DNA from: Blastocatellia bacterium
GTDB taxonomy: Bacteria; Acidobacteriota; Blastocatellia; HR10
Direction: 5' to 3'
Assembly: GCA_035573895.1 (NCBI GenBank)
Contig: DATLZR010000131.1
Coordinates: forward strand, 1 to 34,490
DNA length: 34,490 nt
Notes under the pieces: generated by a model
Told to the model about the DNA's origin: nothing
Databases searched by the model: none
The model's input: the letters and a program-made list of their open reading frames with translations, nothing else
Program-made: the position numbers and the translations under genes
In this document: positions 31,929 to 34,490 of the stretch, in pieces
Numbering within the stretch: the first letter of the stretch is position 1
Layout: each line of letters opens with the position of its first letter

Positions 31929-33593
31929 ATGCTGAAGTTCCTGAAGATCTCGAACCTGGCGGTGATCCGAAACCTCGACCTGGAGTTCGAGGGGGGACTA
32001 AACCTCCTGACCGGAGAAACGGGTTCGGGCAAGTCAATCATCGTTGATGCCGTTTCTCTCCTATTTGGTGATCGCTCAAGTTCCGACCTAGTGCGCAGTG
32101 GAGAGGAACGAGCGACTATCGAGGGGCTATTTATCATTGAAGCGAGCGGGGTGGAGGAAATCTGCCGCGCCGCCGGTTTGGAGCTCCCGGGAGGAGAGAT
32201 CATCATTCGGCGAGAGATTTATGCGTCGGGCAGGAGTCGGGCTTTTGTGAACGAGCGACTCGTTTCGCTCGCGTTCTTGAAGGAGATTCGGCCCCGACTG
32301 GTTGACATTCACGGGCAGGGGGAGTCGCAGACGTTACTCGTTCCCCGCACACAGGCTGCTCTTCTGGATGCCTATGCTGGGGTGGAAGCCTTGAGCGAGC
32401 ACGTGCGCGATCTGGCCGAGCGGTACTGGCAGCTGCGCTCGGAGCTGGATCGGTTGCGCACCAGCGAGGCCGAAAGGCTGCGGATGCTGGATGTTTATGA
32501 CTTTCAGATTGCGGAGATCGAGAAGGCGAAACCTCGGGCTGGTGAGGATGAAGAGTTACAGAAGGAGCGACGACTGCTCGTGAATGCGGAAAGGGTCTAT
32601 CAGCTCACCTCGGATTCTTATGCCGCTCTGTATGAGAGCGATGAGTCGGTTCTCCGGCGGCTCGGGCGCGTGAAGAAATGGCTCCAGCAGGTAGCCGAGG
32701 TAGATGCTCAATTCCGTCAGGTGGAACAGGAATTGGAACGAGTTCAGGCTGTTGTTGAGGACGTCGCCTACTTCATCCGGGAGTATATTGGGTCGCTTGA
32801 CTTTGCTGCGGGCCGGCTGGATGAAGTGGAGGCTCGACTGGCGGAACTCGAACGACTGAAGAGGAAGTATGGTCCTACGCTGGAGGATGTTCTGTCATCC
32901 CTGGAAGCGATGAAGCGCGAGCGTGAACGACTCCTGTTGAGCGACGTACAGAAGGAGGAGCTGGAGAGGGAAGTCGAGAAGATTGAGCGCGACTATTTGA
33001 GGGCGGCTGAGCAACTGCGTGAGGCGCGCCATCGCGCCGCCCGCCAGTTGGAGCGGGCGATTCGATCGGAGGTGCGCCAGTTGGCGATGGAGCAGATTCG
33101 GTTTGATGTTGCCTTTCATCCGGTGGAAGTGATTCCCTCGGTCGAGGGGCTGGAGAGGGTCGAGTTTCTCGTCGCAACAAATGTCGGGGAATCGCTCAAG
33201 CCTTTGGGGAGAGTGGTCTCGGGGGGAGAGCTGTCTCGTTTGATGTTAGCGCTGAAAGTCATTGGGGGGCGGATGGTTGGACCACGTACGCTGATCTTCG
33301 ATGAGATTGATGCGGGTATTGGCGGGCGCGTGGCTGAGTTAGTGGGTCAGCGTCTGAAGCAGTTGGCGGCGACGCATCAAGTCTTTTGCGTCACGCATCT
33401 TCCGCAGATTGCGAAGTTTGCCGATGTCCATTACCGTGTCCGGAAGGAAGTGGATCCGAAGCGCGGGACGGAGGTCCAGGTAGACCGATTGAGTCAGGAG
33501 GAGCGGGTGACGGAACTGGCCCGGATGCTGGCGGGCGAGCGGGTGACGGAGATCACGCGCCGCCATGCGCGCGAACTGCTCAGGACGGTCTGA
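31929..33593 (+). CDS. recN: DNA repair protein RecN
   Basis: A 554-residue SMC-like ATPase acting in double-strand-break repair and cohesion. Walker A GETGSGKS is at residues 29-36. A central coiled coil follows (residues about 150-380, with long heptad stretches such as LERVQAVVEDVAYF and KREREREL-like runs). The ABC signature VSGGELSRLMLALK, Walker B TLIFDEIDAGIGG and the HQVFCVTHLPQIAKFAD switch region are all intact. Length matches the family (about 550). The ATG at 31929 is preferred; the open frame extends to 31911 but the proposed -10 box lies inside that extension. miaB follows 56 bases downstream on the same strand. No LexA-type operator was recognised. Confidence 0.95.
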   Translation: MLKFLKISNLAVIRNLDLEFEGGLNLLTGETGSGKSIIVDAVSLLFGDRSSSDLVRSGEERATIEGLFIIEASGVEEICRAAGLELPGGEIIIRREIYASGRSRAFVNERLVSLAFLKEIRPRLVDIHGQGESQTLLVPRTQAALLDAYAGVEALSEHVRDLAERYWQLRSELDRLRTSEAERLRMLDVYDFQIAEIEKAKPRAGEDEELQKERRLLVNAERVYQLTSDSYAALYESDESVLRRLGRVKKWLQQVAEVDAQFRQVEQELERVQAVVEDVAYFIREYIGSLDFAAGRLDEVEARLAELERLKRKYGPTLEDVLSSLEAMKRERERLLLSDVQKEELEREVEKIERDYLRAAEQLREARHRAARQLERAIRSEVRQLAMEQIRFDVAFHPVEVIPSVEGLERVEFLVATNVGESLKPLGRVVSGGELSRLMLALKVIGGRMVGPRTLIFDEIDAGIGGRVAELVGQRLKQLAATHQVFCVTHLPQIAKFADVHYRVRKEVDPKRGTEVQVDRLSQEERVTELARMLAGERVTEITRRHARELLRTV

Positions 33594-33626
33594 GGGTTCC
33601 AATAAGTTTATGATTTCATGGGTATT

Positions 33627-33652
33627 AGGAGGAATGTCGGCGAGCCGACATG
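33627..33652 (+). promoter_or_regulatory. Shine-Dalgarno and hairpin at the miaB start
   Basis: AGGAGG (33627-33632) lies 17 bases before the miaB ATG, too far for a linear site. TGTCGG (33635-33640) and CCGACA (33645-33650) form a six-pair stem with loop CGAG between them; folded, it brings the site next to the ATG, whose A is the last paired base. A second ATG at 33634 opens only a 12-codon frame. Confidence 0.4.
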
Positions 33653-34490
33653 AGCAAAAAATTCTACATTGAAACCTACGGCTGCCAGATGAACGCTCTC
33701 GATTCGGAGGCTGCTGCGGCGCTTTTGCGACGGCTGGGCCTGGAACCGACGGATGATCTGGGAGAGGCTGATATCGTCCTTATTAACACCTGCATGGTCC
33801 GGGAGAAGCCCGAGGAAAAGGTTTATACTCGGGTGCACCAGATCCGGCGCGCTAAGAAAGAGGCTGTTGTGGGGATCATGGGGTGTATGGCTCAAGCACA
33901 TGGTGGGGCGTTGCTCGAACGACTTCCTGGAGTGCGGCTCGTCGTCGGCACGCAGAAGCTCAAGGTTCTTCCGGAGATGGTACTTTCAGTTGACGGCGAG
34001 CCACGCGCGGACGTCAAGACCGAAAACATCCCGGAGTTTGTCGAAATCGCTCCCTGGGAGCGGACGCGTCGCCACAGTGCGTTTGTGACGATCATGGAGG
34101 GCTGCGACAAGTTCTGTTCGTTTTGTATCGTTCCCTTTACCAGAGGACGCGAACGGAGTCGCTCTCCGGAAAAGATTCTTGGTGAGCTTCGGGCCTTGCG
34201 GGATATGGGCTATAAGGAGGTGTGCCTGCTCGGGCAGAATGTAAACAGCTATGGACTGAGTCGCCGGCGGGAGGACGGGGAGCGAATGACTTTTGCTGAA
34301 CTTCTCCGCATGCTGGCTGAGAAGTCCGGACTGCCCCGAATCAAATTCACAACGTCTCATCCCAAGGACTTCAACCGGGAGATCGTGCAAGCCATTGAAG
34401 ACTACCCGAACCTGTGTAACTGGGTGCACCTGCCGCCGCAATCGGGGTCGGATCGAATTCTCGGCATGATGAATAGGGGTTATCGGCGGG
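33650..34490 (+). CDS. miaB: tRNA-2-methylthio-N6-dimethylallyladenosine synthase MiaB (3' end outside window)
   Basis: The 280 visible codons cover the N-terminal methylthiotransferase domain and most of the radical SAM domain. Cys 12 (YGCQMN), Cys 48 (NTCMVREK) and Cys 79 (MGCMAQ) bind the auxiliary 4Fe-4S cluster; CDKFCSFC at 152-159 is the radical SAM CX3CX2C motif, followed by IVPFTRGRERSRS as in MiaB. LLGQNVNSYG further supports MiaB over RimO or MtaB. The enzyme adds a methylthio group at A37 of tRNAs reading UNN codons. The TRAM domain lies beyond the edge. The ATG is the only possible start, since an in-frame TAG precedes it at 33626-33628. The upstream ribosome site is odd and is described separately. 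Confidence 0.93.
   Translation, partial: MSKKFYIETYGCQMNALDSEAAAALLRRLGLEPTDDLGEADIVLINTCMVREKPEEKVYTRVHQIRRAKKEAVVGIMGCMAQAHGGALLERLPGVRLVVGTQKLKVLPEMVLSVDGEPRADVKTENIPEFVEIAPWERTRRHSAFVTIMEGCDKFCSFCIVPFTRGRERSRSPEKILGELRALRDMGYKEVCLLGQNVNSYGLSRRREDGERMTFAELLRMLAEKSGLPRIKFTTSHPKDFNREIVQAIEDYPNLCNWVHLPPQSGSDRILGMMNRGYRR

Overview
The window looks like chromosomal DNA of a Gram-negative, respiring bacterium of moderately high GC. A complete Tol-Pal envelope block, a lipoprotein signal, menaquinone synthesis by the futalosine route and a periplasmic multiheme cytochrome all point that way. The mixture of futalosine genes, an extended Hfq-like protein, a Pal carrying Ig-like domains and many outer-envelope beta-propeller and PDZ proteins is most like Acidobacteriota. 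That placement is an inference from gene content, not a measurement. I see no rRNA, tRNA, insertion sequence, prophage or CRISPR array; both window edges cut genes (mqnE on the left, miaB on the right).

Layout: 1-2276 (minus) is a menaquinone operon, ubiX-like mqnM, ubiA-like mqnP, then mqnE. 2382-6453 holds a zinc-ribbon/RDD membrane protein, a two-PDZ exported protein and an orphan radical SAM enzyme of the AmmeMemoRadiSam type. 6541-10329 (plus) holds an unknown gene, a GT9 glycosyltransferase, a UshA-like tetraheme protein interrupted by one in-frame TGA, and a DciA-like gene. 10566-12767 (minus) holds a CBS-pair protein, an eIF2B/ribose-1,5-bisphosphate-isomerase-like protein and a CinA-like MoCF protein. 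An 829-base gap follows, then a TPR protein, an Hfq-like gene and argS. 17282-20716 (minus) holds a CoA-binding protein, a phytoene-dehydrogenase-like oxidoreductase and an amino-acid permease. 20970-25629 (plus) holds glutamate dehydrogenase, an Asp-box propeller and an ASPM/SPD-2/Hydin-type protein. 25881-31738 (minus) is tolQ-tolR-tolA-like-tolB-pal-cpoB, followed by ssb. recN and miaB (plus) close the window.

The most striking signal is at 8515-8517. A TGA falls exactly where the UshA-like family has the second Cys of a CGC motif, the frame stays open for 418 codons beyond it, and a hairpin with a GG apical loop starts at selenocysteine-element spacing. I read 8224-9786 as one selenoprotein gene: an exported UshA-like domain fused to a four-heme c-type cytochrome domain. 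A nonsense mutation or sequencing error is the main alternative.

Two further patterns run through the window. Three genes (the ubiX-like gene, the unknown gene at 6578 and recN) have a -35/-10 promoter whose -10 ends only 7-8 bases before the start codon, which predicts leaderless mRNAs. Several genes have stable stem-loops at or just after their stop codons with no U-tract.
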